A stretch of 37,860 nt of DNA from NCBI GenBank assembly GCA_050700835.1, contig JBOHDX010000010.1:1-37860 (forward strand), read 5' to 3'. Numbering within the stretch: the first letter of the stretch is position 1; each line of letters begins with the position of its first letter. A program made the translations under genes and the position numbers. Source of the DNA: JBOHDX01 sp050700835 (GTDB lineage: Bacteria; Actinomycetota; Actinomycetes; Propionibacteriales; Nocardioidaceae). The notes beneath the pieces were generated by a model that was given only the letters and a program-made list of their open reading frames with translations, was not told the DNA's origin and ran no database searches. Below are positions 14,158-21,360 of the stretch, piece after piece.

Positions 14158-15888
14158 ATGAAGGAACGAGTTTCGGTCAGGCGTGTCTGGCGGTCGGCAG
14201 TACTACCCATGGCGGTGGCAGGCGCAGTGGTCGGGGCCGGCGTCGTTGCATCGCCGGCGTCGGCCCAGACCTACTACGTGCCAGTGTCGGGCGACCTCGT
14301 CGTGCACGGGCACGGGTTCGGCCACGGTCACGGGATGAGCCAGTACGGCGCCCAGGGTGCGGCGCTCGCCGGAAAGTCCTGGAAGCAGATCGTCTCGTTC
14401 TACTACCCCCACACCGCCTTGGCGAAGTCCCTCGGCCGGATTCGGGTGCTGATCACTGCCGACACGACGTCGGACGTGATCGTCAAGTGGGCTTCAGGTC
14501 TGAGCGTCCGGGACCTCGGCGACAGCAAGGTCTTCGCGCTGCCTCAGACCACCGGGGTCAACATGTGGCGGATCTCGCCACGGAGCGCCGACCCGTCGAT
14601 CAGCGGGGTTCAGTTCCACGATGCCAACGGGTGGCACCACTGGCGGGTGCCCGGTCGCGGCTTCCTGATCGGCGACGGTCAGTTCACCGCCGCCCGGCCG
14701 TTGACCCTGGTCCTCCCGGACGGCTCGACGCGGGTCTACCGTGGCGCACTCCGCGCCGCGTCCCCGTGGGTGGGCGCACCTTTCCGTGACACGGTCGACG
14801 TGCTCCGGCTGGACGACTACGTCCGCGGTGTGGTCGCTGCCGAGATGCCCTCGTCGTGGTCGCCGGCCGCACTACAGGCCCAGGCGGTCGCTGCCCGGAC
14901 GTACGCCGCGTTCGAGCGCAGGCAGAGCCTGCACCACTACTACCAGATCTGCGACACCACGTCGTGCCAGGTCTATGCGGGTGTGGCCGCGGAGACCACG
15001 GCCACCAACGACGCGGTCGCCGCGACCGCGGGTCAGATCGTCACCTACAACGGCAATCCGGCGTTCACCCAGTTCGCGTCCTCCGATGGCGGCTGGACGT
15101 CCGACGGCGGGCAGCCGTACCTCATCGCGCAGCGTGATCCGTACGACGGCTGGTCCGGCAACCCGGTCCACAACTGGCAACTGACCATCTCGGTCTCGGC
15201 GTTGGAGTCGGCGTACCCGCAGCTGGGCAACCTGACTGCGGTGCGAGTGACCAAGCGGGACGGGCACGGCCAGTGGGGCGGCCGGGTGGTGCAGATGACG
15301 CTGCAGGGCTCACGCGGCACCGTGCAGCTGACCGGAGACGACCTGCGCTACATGTTCGGGCTGCGCTCGTCGTGGTTCTCGTTCTCGCAGACGCCGATCA
15401 TGCGGGCGTGGCTGAAGCTGGGCGGGTCGAAGTCTCCGCTGGGCAATCCAGCCAGCGGAGAGGTCCCGGTCACCAGCTCAAGCGGCACGCCGGGCGCGAT
15501 GCAGCTGTTCGCACGGGGCCAGATGTTCTGGACGCAGAGCATCGGGGCCCAGGCCGTCTATGGCCCGATCCTGCCCCGGTGGCGCCGGGCGGGCGGGATC
15601 CACGGACGGTTGGGGTACCCGACCAGCGACATCATGGCGACCGCTGACGGCGGTCAGAAGGCGAGGTTCCAGGGCGGCATGGTGTTCTACTCCTCGAAGA
15701 CGCCTGCGCAGCCTCTGTGGGGCCCGATCCTGCGCTCGTACGCCAACCACCACTTCGCCGGGAGCCGGCTCGGTTACCCCACCACGAAGGTGTACATCAT
15801 CGACGGTGGCCTACGGGCGCGGTTCGAGGGCGGGCGGATCACCTGGATGACGGCTACGCGCACCATCACGGTGGACTTCTCGAAGTAG
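14158..15888 (+). CDS. Secreted SpoIID/LytB-domain protein with LGFP-type repeats
   Basis: A 576-residue exported protein. Signal peptide 1-36 (ASPASA-Q) is followed by GHGFGHGHGMSQYGAQG (51-67), typical of actinobacterial SpoIID-domain proteins. The SpoIID core is at 210-360, with Glu229 in GVVAAEMPSSW followed by ALQAQAVAARTYA. In B. subtilis SpoIID the equivalent glutamate is catalytic, cutting glycan strands stripped of peptides. LGFP-type repeats fill about 400-576 (RLGYPTSDI, RLGYPTTKV). GAGGAG lies 7 nt before ATG 14158, 28 bases after the amidase stop, so the pair is probably co-transcribed. It ends 4 bases before the convergent accA stop. Confidence 0.92.
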   Translation: MKERVSVRRVWRSAVLPMAVAGAVVGAGVVASPASAQTYYVPVSGDLVVHGHGFGHGHGMSQYGAQGAALAGKSWKQIVSFYYPHTALAKSLGRIRVLITADTTSDVIVKWASGLSVRDLGDSKVFALPQTTGVNMWRISPRSADPSISGVQFHDANGWHHWRVPGRGFLIGDGQFTAARPLTLVLPDGSTRVYRGALRAASPWVGAPFRDTVDVLRLDDYVRGVVAAEMPSSWSPAALQAQAVAARTYAAFERRQSLHHYYQICDTTSCQVYAGVAAETTATNDAVAATAGQIVTYNGNPAFTQFASSDGGWTSDGGQPYLIAQRDPYDGWSGNPVHNWQLTISVSALESAYPQLGNLTAVRVTKRDGHGQWGGRVVQMTLQGSRGTVQLTGDDLRYMFGLRSSWFSFSQTPIMRAWLKLGGSKSPLGNPASGEVPVTSSSGTPGAMQLFARGQMFWTQSIGAQAVYGPILPRWRRAGGIHGRLGYPTSDIMATADGGQKARFQGGMVFYSSKTPAQPLWGPILRSYANHHFAGSRLGYPTTKVYIIDGGLRARFEGGRITWMTATRTITVDFSK

Positions 15889-15892
15889 GCCG

Positions 15893-17656
15893 TCAGCCGA
15901 CGATCTCGCAGATCACCGCGCCGGAGGTCACGGTCGAACCTGCTTCAGCGACCAGGCCGGTGATCGTGCCGTCCTTGTGTGCGGACAGGGGTTGCTCCAT
16001 CTTCATCGCCTCGAGCACGACGACCAGGTCGCCCTGAGCGACCTGCTGGCCTTCCTCGACCGCGACCTTGACGATGGTGCCCTGCATCGGGGACGTGAGT
16101 GAGTTGCCGCTCGCGGCACCCCCGCTCTTCTTGCCTCCGCCGCGTCGGGAGGGCTTGCTGTCGCCTGCGCGGGTGCGCGGACCGGCACCGAGCCCGGCCG
16201 GGAGCACCACCTCCAGGCGCTTGCCTCCGACCTCGACGGTCACCCGTTCACGCTCGCCTTGCTCGGCGGTCTCCGCGTCACCGTCGTACGCCCTGATCGT
16301 GTTGTCGAAGTCGGTTTCGATCCAGCTGGTGTAGATGCCGAAACCGTCGGCGTCGCCGACGAACGCGGGATCGTCGACGACGGCCGCGTGGAACGGGATC
16401 GCGGTGGGCATGCCCTCGACCACGAACTCCGCCAGCGCGCGGCGCGAGCGCTCGAGCGCCTGGGTGCGGTCTCGCCCGGTGACGATCAGCTTGGCGACCA
16501 GCGAGTCGAAGGCTCCCGGCACGGTCTCGCCCTGCTCATAGCCGCCGTCCAGGCGTACGCCCGGCCCGGAGGGGACCTTCCACGTGGTCAAGGTGCCGGG
16601 GGCGGGCAGGAAGTTGCGACCGGGATCCTCCGCGTTGATGCGGAACTCGATGGCGTGGCCGGCGACGTCCGGATCGCCGTAGCCGAGCTCCTCACCCGCG
16701 GCGACGCGGAACATCTCTCGGACCATGTCGAAACCCGTCACCTCCTCGGTGACGGGGTGCTCAACCTGCAGGCGAGTGTTGACCTCGAGGAACGAGATGG
16801 TGCCGTCCTGTCCGACCAGGAACTCGCAGGTGCCGGCGCCGACGTAACCGGCTTCCGCCAGGATCGCCTTGCTGGACTGGTAGAGCGTCTTCATCTGGTC
16901 GTCCGAGAGGTACGGCGCGGGGGCCTCCTCGACGAGCTTCTGGTGGCGACGCTGCAGGGAGCAGTCGCGGGTGGACACGACCACGACGTTGCCGTGCGAG
17001 TCGGCGATGCACTGCGTCTCGACGTGCCGAGGCCGGTCGAGGTAGCGCTCCACGAAGCACTCGCCTCGACCAAAAGCGCTGACCGCCTCGCGTACCGCCG
17101 ACTCGAACTGCTCGGGGATCTCCTGAAGCGTCCGTGCGACCTTGAGACCACGGCCACCGCCTCCGAACGCCGCCTTGATCGCGATCGGGAGCCCGTGTTC
17201 CTCCGCGAAGGCCACCACCTCGTCCGCGTCCTTGACCGGGTCGGCGGTGCCGGCGACGAGCGGCGCCCCGACCTTCTGGGCGATGTGACGGGCCTGCACC
17301 TTGTCACCGAGGGACATGATCGCGGTCGGCGGCGGACCGATCCAGGTGATGCCCGCGTCGATCACCGCCTGGGCGAAGTCGGCGTTCTCCGCAAGGAACC
17401 CGTACCCCGGATGGACGGCGTCTGAGCCGCTGCGCTTCGCTGCGGCCACGATCTTTTCGATCGAGAGGTAGGAGTCGCCAGGGGTCGAGCCTTCGAGCGA
17501 GTACGCCTCGTCGGCCAGGCGCACGAACAGCGCGTCGCGGTCCGGCTCGGCGTAGACGGCCACGCTGCCGAGGCCGGCGTCCTTGCATGCCCGGATCACG
17601 CGCAGCGCGATCTCGCCCCGATTGGCGACCAGGACCTTGCTCAGCGATGGGCTCAC
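15893..17656 (-). CDS. accA: Acyl-CoA carboxylase alpha subunit (biotin carboxylase + BCCP)
   Basis: A 587-residue protein combining biotin carboxylase and biotin carrier, the alpha subunit of acetyl/propionyl-CoA carboxylase. It has an N-terminal ANRGEIALRV, HPGYGFLAEN, an ATP-grasp glycine loop KAAFGGGGRGLKVA, the active-site block EVNTRLQVEHPVTEE, an Ala/Gly/Lys linker and the biotin site EAMKM with Lys552. It has no carboxyltransferase domain; that is supplied by accD at 28475-30109. The start GTG 17656 is 10 bases after the GNAT stop. An in-frame ATG at 17689 would overlap GNAT and adds non-family residues. TAGACT 7 nt upstream supports a leaderless transcript. Homologous to M. tuberculosis accA3 and S. 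coelicolor accA2. Confidence 0.96.
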   Translation of the reverse strand: MSPSLSKVLVANRGEIALRVIRACKDAGLGSVAVYAEPDRDALFVRLADEAYSLEGSTPGDSYLSIEKIVAAAKRSGSDAVHPGYGFLAENADFAQAVIDAGITWIGPPPTAIMSLGDKVQARHIAQKVGAPLVAGTADPVKDADEVVAFAEEHGLPIAIKAAFGGGGRGLKVARTLQEIPEQFESAVREAVSAFGRGECFVERYLDRPRHVETQCIADSHGNVVVVSTRDCSLQRRHQKLVEEAPAPYLSDDQMKTLYQSSKAILAEAGYVGAGTCEFLVGQDGTISFLEVNTRLQVEHPVTEEVTGFDMVREMFRVAAGEELGYGDPDVAGHAIEFRINAEDPGRNFLPAPGTLTTWKVPSGPGVRLDGGYEQGETVPGAFDSLVAKLIVTGRDRTQALERSRRALAEFVVEGMPTAIPFHAAVVDDPAFVGDADGFGIYTSWIETDFDNTIRAYDGDAETAEQGERERVTVEVGGKRLEVVLPAGLGAGPRTRAGDSKPSRRGGGKKSGGAASGNSLTSPMQGTIVKVAVEEGQQVAQGDLVVVLEAMKMEQPLSAHKDGTITGLVAEAGSTVTSGAVICEIVG

Positions 17657-17663
17657 GGACGGG

Positions 17664-17669
17664 AGTCTA
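17664..17669 (-). promoter_or_regulatory. Candidate leaderless -10 box of accA
   Basis: TAGACT on the minus strand, 7 nt before GTG 17656. Its first three bases are the TAG stop codon of the GNAT gene. Confidence 0.5.
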
Positions 17670-18260
17670 GGGCGCGGCTCGCCGGGCACGTAGCGCCCGC
17701 CGCATCACCACGCGGGTGGGGGACCGGCGGACAACCTCCTTGAAACCGGCCCGCTCGAAGAGGCTGCGGGAGCCGAAGAACATGAAGTCGTCGTGGCTGC
17801 GCTCGGGCTTGTCCACCGGATATGCCTCGAGCATGCGTACACCATGGTCGCGGGCGTGATCGATCGCGCCGGCGAGAAGGCGGTGCTGGATCCCCTTGCC
17901 CCGATGGGCCTTGGACACGTACGTGCACACGATCGACCAGACGTCGGTGTCGTCGACCGGCTTCATGATCCGCGACCGCTGCAGCTTGAGGTAGTCGGCC
18001 CGCGGCCCGAGGCTGACCCAGCCGACGGGTTCGTCGTCCACGAATCCGACGAGGCCCGGCACCACACCGTCGTCGACCAGGTCGCACAGCTGCTTCTTGT
18101 TGGACACGCCCGCGGCGGCGCTGACCGAGACCGGACCCGACCGGCGGTAGTACATGCACCAGCAGCCGCGCACGATCGCGCCGCCCGGCTTGGCGAACAG
18201 ATCCTCAAGGCTGCCCCATGTCGCCGACGTCAGCGGGCGTACCTCGAACCGGGATGCCAC
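17667..18260 (-). CDS. GNAT family N-acetyltransferase
   Basis: A 197-residue cytoplasmic acetyltransferase-fold protein. Acetyl-CoA motif A is VCTYVSKAHRGKGIQHRLL, with the HRGKGI pyrophosphate loop near residue 120. RSLFERAGFKEVVRRSPTRVVMRR is the usual C-terminal strand. The N-terminal part has GCWCMYYRRSG, seen in a group of actinobacterial GNATs of unknown substrate. The start is GTG 18260 (VASRFEVRPLT), because upstream residues are Arg/Gly-rich and not conserved in style. The gene is divergent from an acyl-CoA dehydrogenase across a long palindrome. Substrate unknown. Confidence 0.85.
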   Translation of the reverse strand: MASRFEVRPLTSATWGSLEDLFAKPGGAIVRGCWCMYYRRSGPVSVSAAAGVSNKKQLCDLVDDGVVPGLVGFVDDEPVGWVSLGPRADYLKLQRSRIMKPVDDTDVWSIVCTYVSKAHRGKGIQHRLLAGAIDHARDHGVRMLEAYPVDKPERSHDDFMFFGSRSLFERAGFKEVVRRSPTRVVMRRALRARRAAP

Positions 18261-18428
18261 GTCGTCAGTCTCGCGCCGTGGTGATCGGCTGGCCACCCGG
18301 TTCAGCCCAGCTGAGCCAGATCCTCGCGGCAACGGCGCTCCACCTCGTCCAGCTCGGCCCGGCATCGGCGGCTTCTAGCTCGGCGTCGTGCGCATGGCTC
18401 CTCCCCTTCCGTCCCGACCTTTCCTCGC

Positions 18429-18485
18429 GAATTGCGGGATAGTGGCTGAGATCCGGGCCGGATCCGAGCCACTATCCCGCAATTC
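18429..18485. repeat. 57-bp near-perfect palindrome in a divergent promoter region
   Basis: The outer arm GAATTGCGGGATAGTGGCT (18429-18447) pairs perfectly with 18467-18485. The inner arm GATCCGG (18450-18456) pairs with CCGGATC (18458-18464). Both share the centre at 18457, with only two mismatched pairs between them. It lies between the divergent GNAT and acyl-CoA dehydrogenase genes, 4 bases before the latter's GAAGGG ribosome site, so it is not a terminator for either gene. Confidence 0.9.
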
Positions 18486-18502
18486 CGTCGAAGGGCCACC
18501 GC

Positions 18503-19669
18503 ATGACGTTCGAGCTGTCCCGCGAGCACGAGGAGTTCCGGCGCAGCGTCGCCGACTTCGCCGCCGAGCGGATCGCGCCACACATCGCCGAGTGGGACAA
18601 GAAGCACTACTTCCCGGTCGAGGTCGTCACCCAGATGGGCGACCTGGGCCTGTTCGGCCTCACCGCACCGGAGGAGTACGGCGGCTCGGCCGGGGACTTC
18701 ACCAGCGTGTGCGTGGCGATCGAGGAGATCGGCAAGGTGGACCAGTCTCTCGGCATCACCCTCGAGGCCGCGGTGGGGCTCGGCATCAACCCGATCCTCA
18801 CGTTCGGCGACGATGCGCAGAAGCAGCAGTGGCTCCCCGACCTCGTCGCCGGAAGGGCCCTCGCCGGGTTCGGGCTGACCGAGCCTGGCTCAGGGTCCGA
18901 CGCCGGCGCGACCCGCACCAAGGCCGATCTAGTCGACGGCAAGTGGGTCGTCAACGGCGCCAAGCAGTTCATCACCAACTCCGGGTCGGTGATGACATCC
19001 GTGGTGACGGTCACGGCACGCACCGGCACGCGCGACGACGGCCGACCGGAGATCTCGTCGATCCTGGTGCCGGCTGGCACCGCCGGCTTCACCGCGGAGC
19101 CGGCGTACGACAAGCTCGGGTGGCACTGCTCGGACACCCACCCGTTGGCGTTCAGCGACGCACGGGTGCCCGAGGCCAACCTGCTCGGGACACGGGGACG
19201 CGGGTTCGCTCAGTTCCTCGCGACGCTCGACGACGGGCGGGTGGCGATCGCGGCGCTCGCCGTGGGGTGCATCCAGGCCTGTCTCGACCTGAGCGTGCAG
19301 TACGCCGGGGAGCGCACCACGTTCGGTGTACCGATCGGGACCAAGCAGGGGGTCGCCTTCCAGATCTCCGACCTCAAGGTGATGGCCGACGCGGCCCGGA
19401 TGCTGACCTACAAGGCAGCCGCCATGAAGGACGCTGGGGCCCCGGTCAAGGACTTCAAGCAGGCCGCCGCCGTGGCGAAGCTCTATGCGACCGAGTCGGC
19501 GGTGACGGCGACTCGGATCGCCACCCAGGTGTTCGGCGGTTATGGCTTCATGGAGGAGTACCCCGTCGCACGGTTCTACCGCGACGCGAAGATCCTGGAG
19601 ATCGGCGAGGGGACCTCAGAGGTGCAGCGAATGCTGATCGCTCGCGGTCTCGGGCTCCCGGTCGAGTAG
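18503..19669 (+). CDS. Acyl-CoA dehydrogenase
   Basis: A 388-residue FAD enzyme introducing the alpha-beta double bond into an acyl-CoA and passing electrons to ETF. The family signatures are AGFGLTEPGSGSDAG (about 120-134), a VFGGYGFMEEYPVAR block, and the putative catalytic Glu369 in IGEGTSEVQR. GAAGGG lies 7 nt before ATG 18503. The gene neighbours accA, and related pairs occur in branched-chain acyl-CoA catabolism, but short-chain versus branched-chain specificity cannot be read here. It is separate from the fadE25-like gene at 36539. Confidence 0.93.
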   Translation: MTFELSREHEEFRRSVADFAAERIAPHIAEWDKKHYFPVEVVTQMGDLGLFGLTAPEEYGGSAGDFTSVCVAIEEIGKVDQSLGITLEAAVGLGINPILTFGDDAQKQQWLPDLVAGRALAGFGLTEPGSGSDAGATRTKADLVDGKWVVNGAKQFITNSGSVMTSVVTVTARTGTRDDGRPEISSILVPAGTAGFTAEPAYDKLGWHCSDTHPLAFSDARVPEANLLGTRGRGFAQFLATLDDGRVAIAALAVGCIQACLDLSVQYAGERTTFGVPIGTKQGVAFQISDLKVMADAARMLTYKAAAMKDAGAPVKDFKQAAAVAKLYATESAVTATRIATQVFGGYGFMEEYPVARFYRDAKILEIGEGTSEVQRMLIARGLGLPVE

Positions 19670-19696
19670 TCCCCGGGTTTCACACGCTCCATCCTC

Positions 19697-19796
19697 CCGG
19701 CTTCACACGCCGCGGCACCGCTGAATCCGGCTTCACACGCCTGCGGCACCGCTGAATCCGGCATTTCGGGCGCGAAGCGGTGCTTACGGCGTGTGA
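19697..19796. terminator. Tandem repeat and long hairpin between convergent genes
   Basis: A unit CCGGCTTCACACGCC...GCACCGCTGAATCCGG occurs twice (19697-19730 and 19727-19761). The second copy forms a two-part hairpin with the following DNA: TCACACGCC (19733-19741) pairs with 19788-19796, and GCACCGCT (19746-19753) pairs with 19776-19783, with 4-nt internal loops. Placed between acyl-CoA dehydrogenase and maf, it may act as a bidirectional terminator. Confidence 0.7.
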
Positions 19797-19836
19797 GGCA
19801 GGGCAAATTGGCGGGGCCAGTGGGCGGGCTGGCGGC

Positions 19837-20511
19837 CTAGCGGAGGGCAGCTGTGGCTGTGAGGGTCCAAAGCTCGGGCCACGTCACTCCCAGGTCGCGG
19901 AGCATGGTCCGCAGCAGCGGCAGGCTGATGCCGACCACGTTGTGCGGATCGCCGGCGATGCCGGAGACGAACGGTCCGCCGAGGCCGTCCACGGTGAAGG
20001 CGCCAGCGACACGTAGCGGTTCACCGGTGGCGACGTACGCGTCGATCTCGTCGTCGGTGAGGTCGGCGAAGCCGACCCGGGTGGACCCGGTCGCCAGCGA
20101 CTCGCTCAGCCGACCGCCGCGGGTCAGCCGAATCGCGTGGCCGGTGTGCAGCACGCCCTGCTGTCCGCGCATGGCGTGCCATCGCCGCACAGCCTCCTCC
20201 GCGTTCGCTGGCTTGCCGTACGCCGTGCCGTCCAACTCGAGGATCGAGTCGCATCCGATCACGAGCCGCGGTTCCCTGCCGAGCAGCGCGGGCGTAAGTG
20301 TCGGATCGGCGCCGGGGGTGCGGGCGGCGAGGGCGGCGTCGACGGCGCGGCACTTCATCGCAGCCAGCAGCTGGGCGAGCGCGGCCGGTGACTCCGCCTG
20401 CGCCGACTCCTCGTCAACCCCGGACACCACCACGGATGGGTGGACGCCGGCGCGGCGCAGCGTGTCGAGGCGGCCGGACGACGCCGACGCCAGGACGACA
20501 GACAGGGTCAC
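19837..20511 (-). CDS. maf: Maf-family nucleotide pyrophosphatase
   Basis: A 224-residue Maf/YhdE protein, a house-cleaning pyrophosphatase for non-canonical or modified NTPs. It has the N-terminal signature LASASSGRLDTLRRAGV (SASxxR), Glu35 in DEESAQ, LVIGCDSI (83-90) with the catalytic aspartate, and YGKPANAEEAVRRW. GTG 20511 overlaps the gtrA stop as GTGA, so translation is coupled. In M. tuberculosis maf lies directly after accE5; here about 7.7 kb separates maf from accE. Confidence 0.95.
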   Translation of the reverse strand: MTLSVVLASASSGRLDTLRRAGVHPSVVVSGVDEESAQAESPAALAQLLAAMKCRAVDAALAARTPGADPTLTPALLGREPRLVIGCDSILELDGTAYGKPANAEEAVRRWHAMRGQQGVLHTGHAIRLTRGGRLSESLATGSTRVGFADLTDDEIDAYVATGEPLRVAGAFTVDGLGGPFVSGIAGDPHNVVGISLPLLRTMLRDLGVTWPELWTLTATAALR

Positions 20512-20966
20512 GTCGGTTCCTGGTCGACGGGGAGACCAGCCGGGCGGCGTCCGGTGCGGTCGGTGAACACCACGTGCCGCATCCCGACGAAGTTGATCGT
20601 CGACGACACCACCTGCGCGCACAGGAACGCGCCAAGGATGTGAAAGCGCCCCGGCGGCAGCAGGGCGAGGGCCGCGGCGTTGACGCCGACATTGACCACC
20701 AGCGTCGCGGCGTACAACGCCCCGAACCGTGCGATCACGGACCGGCCACCCGCCGCACCGAACGTGTACGAGCGATTCAACAGGTACGCGCAGACGGTCG
20801 CCACGATGAAGCTGACCGTCTTCGCCGGAGTCAGCGGGACACCGAACAACTGCTCGGTGTGATAGACGACGAAGTCGATCGCCACCGTGCTCGCCCCCAC
20901 CAGCAGGAAGCGCAGCGCCTGCCGGTGCACGGCGTCGACTCGGGCGGTCAGGGGGCGGGGGGACAC
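20508..20966 (-). CDS. GtrA-family membrane protein
   Basis: A 152-residue integral membrane protein with four predicted helices and the GtrA pattern (LRFLLVGASTVAIDFVVY at the start, LNRSYTF in the middle, INFVGMRHVVF at the end). GtrA proteins are implicated in moving or binding lipid-linked sugars; M. tuberculosis Rv3789 is the known relative linked to decaprenyl-phosphoryl arabinose. GTG 20966 was chosen because the next in-frame start upstream would invade the divergent gene, and TACACT lies 8 nt before it. GTG 20930 is an alternative. It lies next to a sugar-modifying operon. Confidence 0.9.
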   Translation of the reverse strand: MSPRPLTARVDAVHRQALRFLLVGASTVAIDFVVYHTEQLFGVPLTPAKTVSFIVATVCAYLLNRSYTFGAAGGRSVIARFGALYAATLVVNVGVNAAALALLPPGRFHILGAFLCAQVVSSTINFVGMRHVVFTDRTGRRPAGLPVDQEPT

Positions 20967-20974
20967 GTGGCCGG

Positions 20975-20984
20975 AGTGTAGCCT
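20975..20984. promoter_or_regulatory. Overlapping divergent leaderless -10 boxes
   Basis: TAGCCT on the plus strand (20979-20984, 7 nt before GTG 20992) and TACACT on the minus strand (20980-20975, 8 nt before GTG 20966) share the central TA pair. The two start codons are only 25 bases apart. Confidence 0.5.
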
Positions 20985-20991
20985 CGGCCCA

Positions 20992-21360
20992 GTGACTGGA
21001 CAGGCCACGCAGGGCGCGTCCGTGCCCGCACTTGTGGCGACGGCGCTGCTTGCCCATGACCTTCCCGACTCCGCACCCGAGGAGCGCGAGGAGGCCGCCC
21101 GCTACGTCGACGACAGCGTCGCGGCAATGCCGGACGTCACTCGCGCGGGTGTACGAGTCGCATCTGTTGCCGTCTACGCCGCGCTGAGTGTGCTGGGTCG
21201 CGGCTCGTTCCGAGGGCTGTCTGCCCGCCGGCAGTCCGACCTCGCCGCCAGGCTCGCCGCCGTGCCCCTCCCCATCCTCGGCGAGTACGCCCGGCTGACG
21301 CGCGGGCTGGGCCTGGTCGGCGTGTTCGAGAACCGGCACCGACAGGACACTGCGACGTGA
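20992..21360 (+). CDS. Small protein coupled to the GMC oxidoreductase
   Basis: A 122-residue soluble, mostly helical protein of no family that I can name with certainty. It has no signal peptide and no membrane helix. Features are an acidic stretch PDSAPEEREEAARYVDD and conserved-looking blocks VRVASVAVYAALSVLG and LPILGEYARLTRGLGLVGVFEN. The GTG start is supported by TAGCCT 7 nt upstream. Its stop overlaps the start of the GMC oxidoreductase as GTGA. Small partner subunits of GMC dehydrogenases are known elsewhere, so a helper or small-subunit role is inferred from position only. Confidence 0.8.
   Translation: MTGQATQGASVPALVATALLAHDLPDSAPEEREEAARYVDDSVAAMPDVTRAGVRVASVAVYAALSVLGRGSFRGLSARRQSDLAARLAAVPLPILGEYARLTRGLGLVGVFENRHRQDTAT

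Noticed and set aside
15889..15892. Terminator between SpoIID and accA
   Set aside because: Only four bases separate the convergent stops and no strong hairpin spans them.
18302..18400. Possible small minus-strand gene or leader peptide (MRTTPS, with GGAGGAG upstream) before the GNAT gene
   Set aside because: The ribosome-like site is good but the frame is only six codons. A longer neighbouring frame ending RAELDEVERRCREDLAQLG has no start codon. It may be a remnant but cannot be supported.
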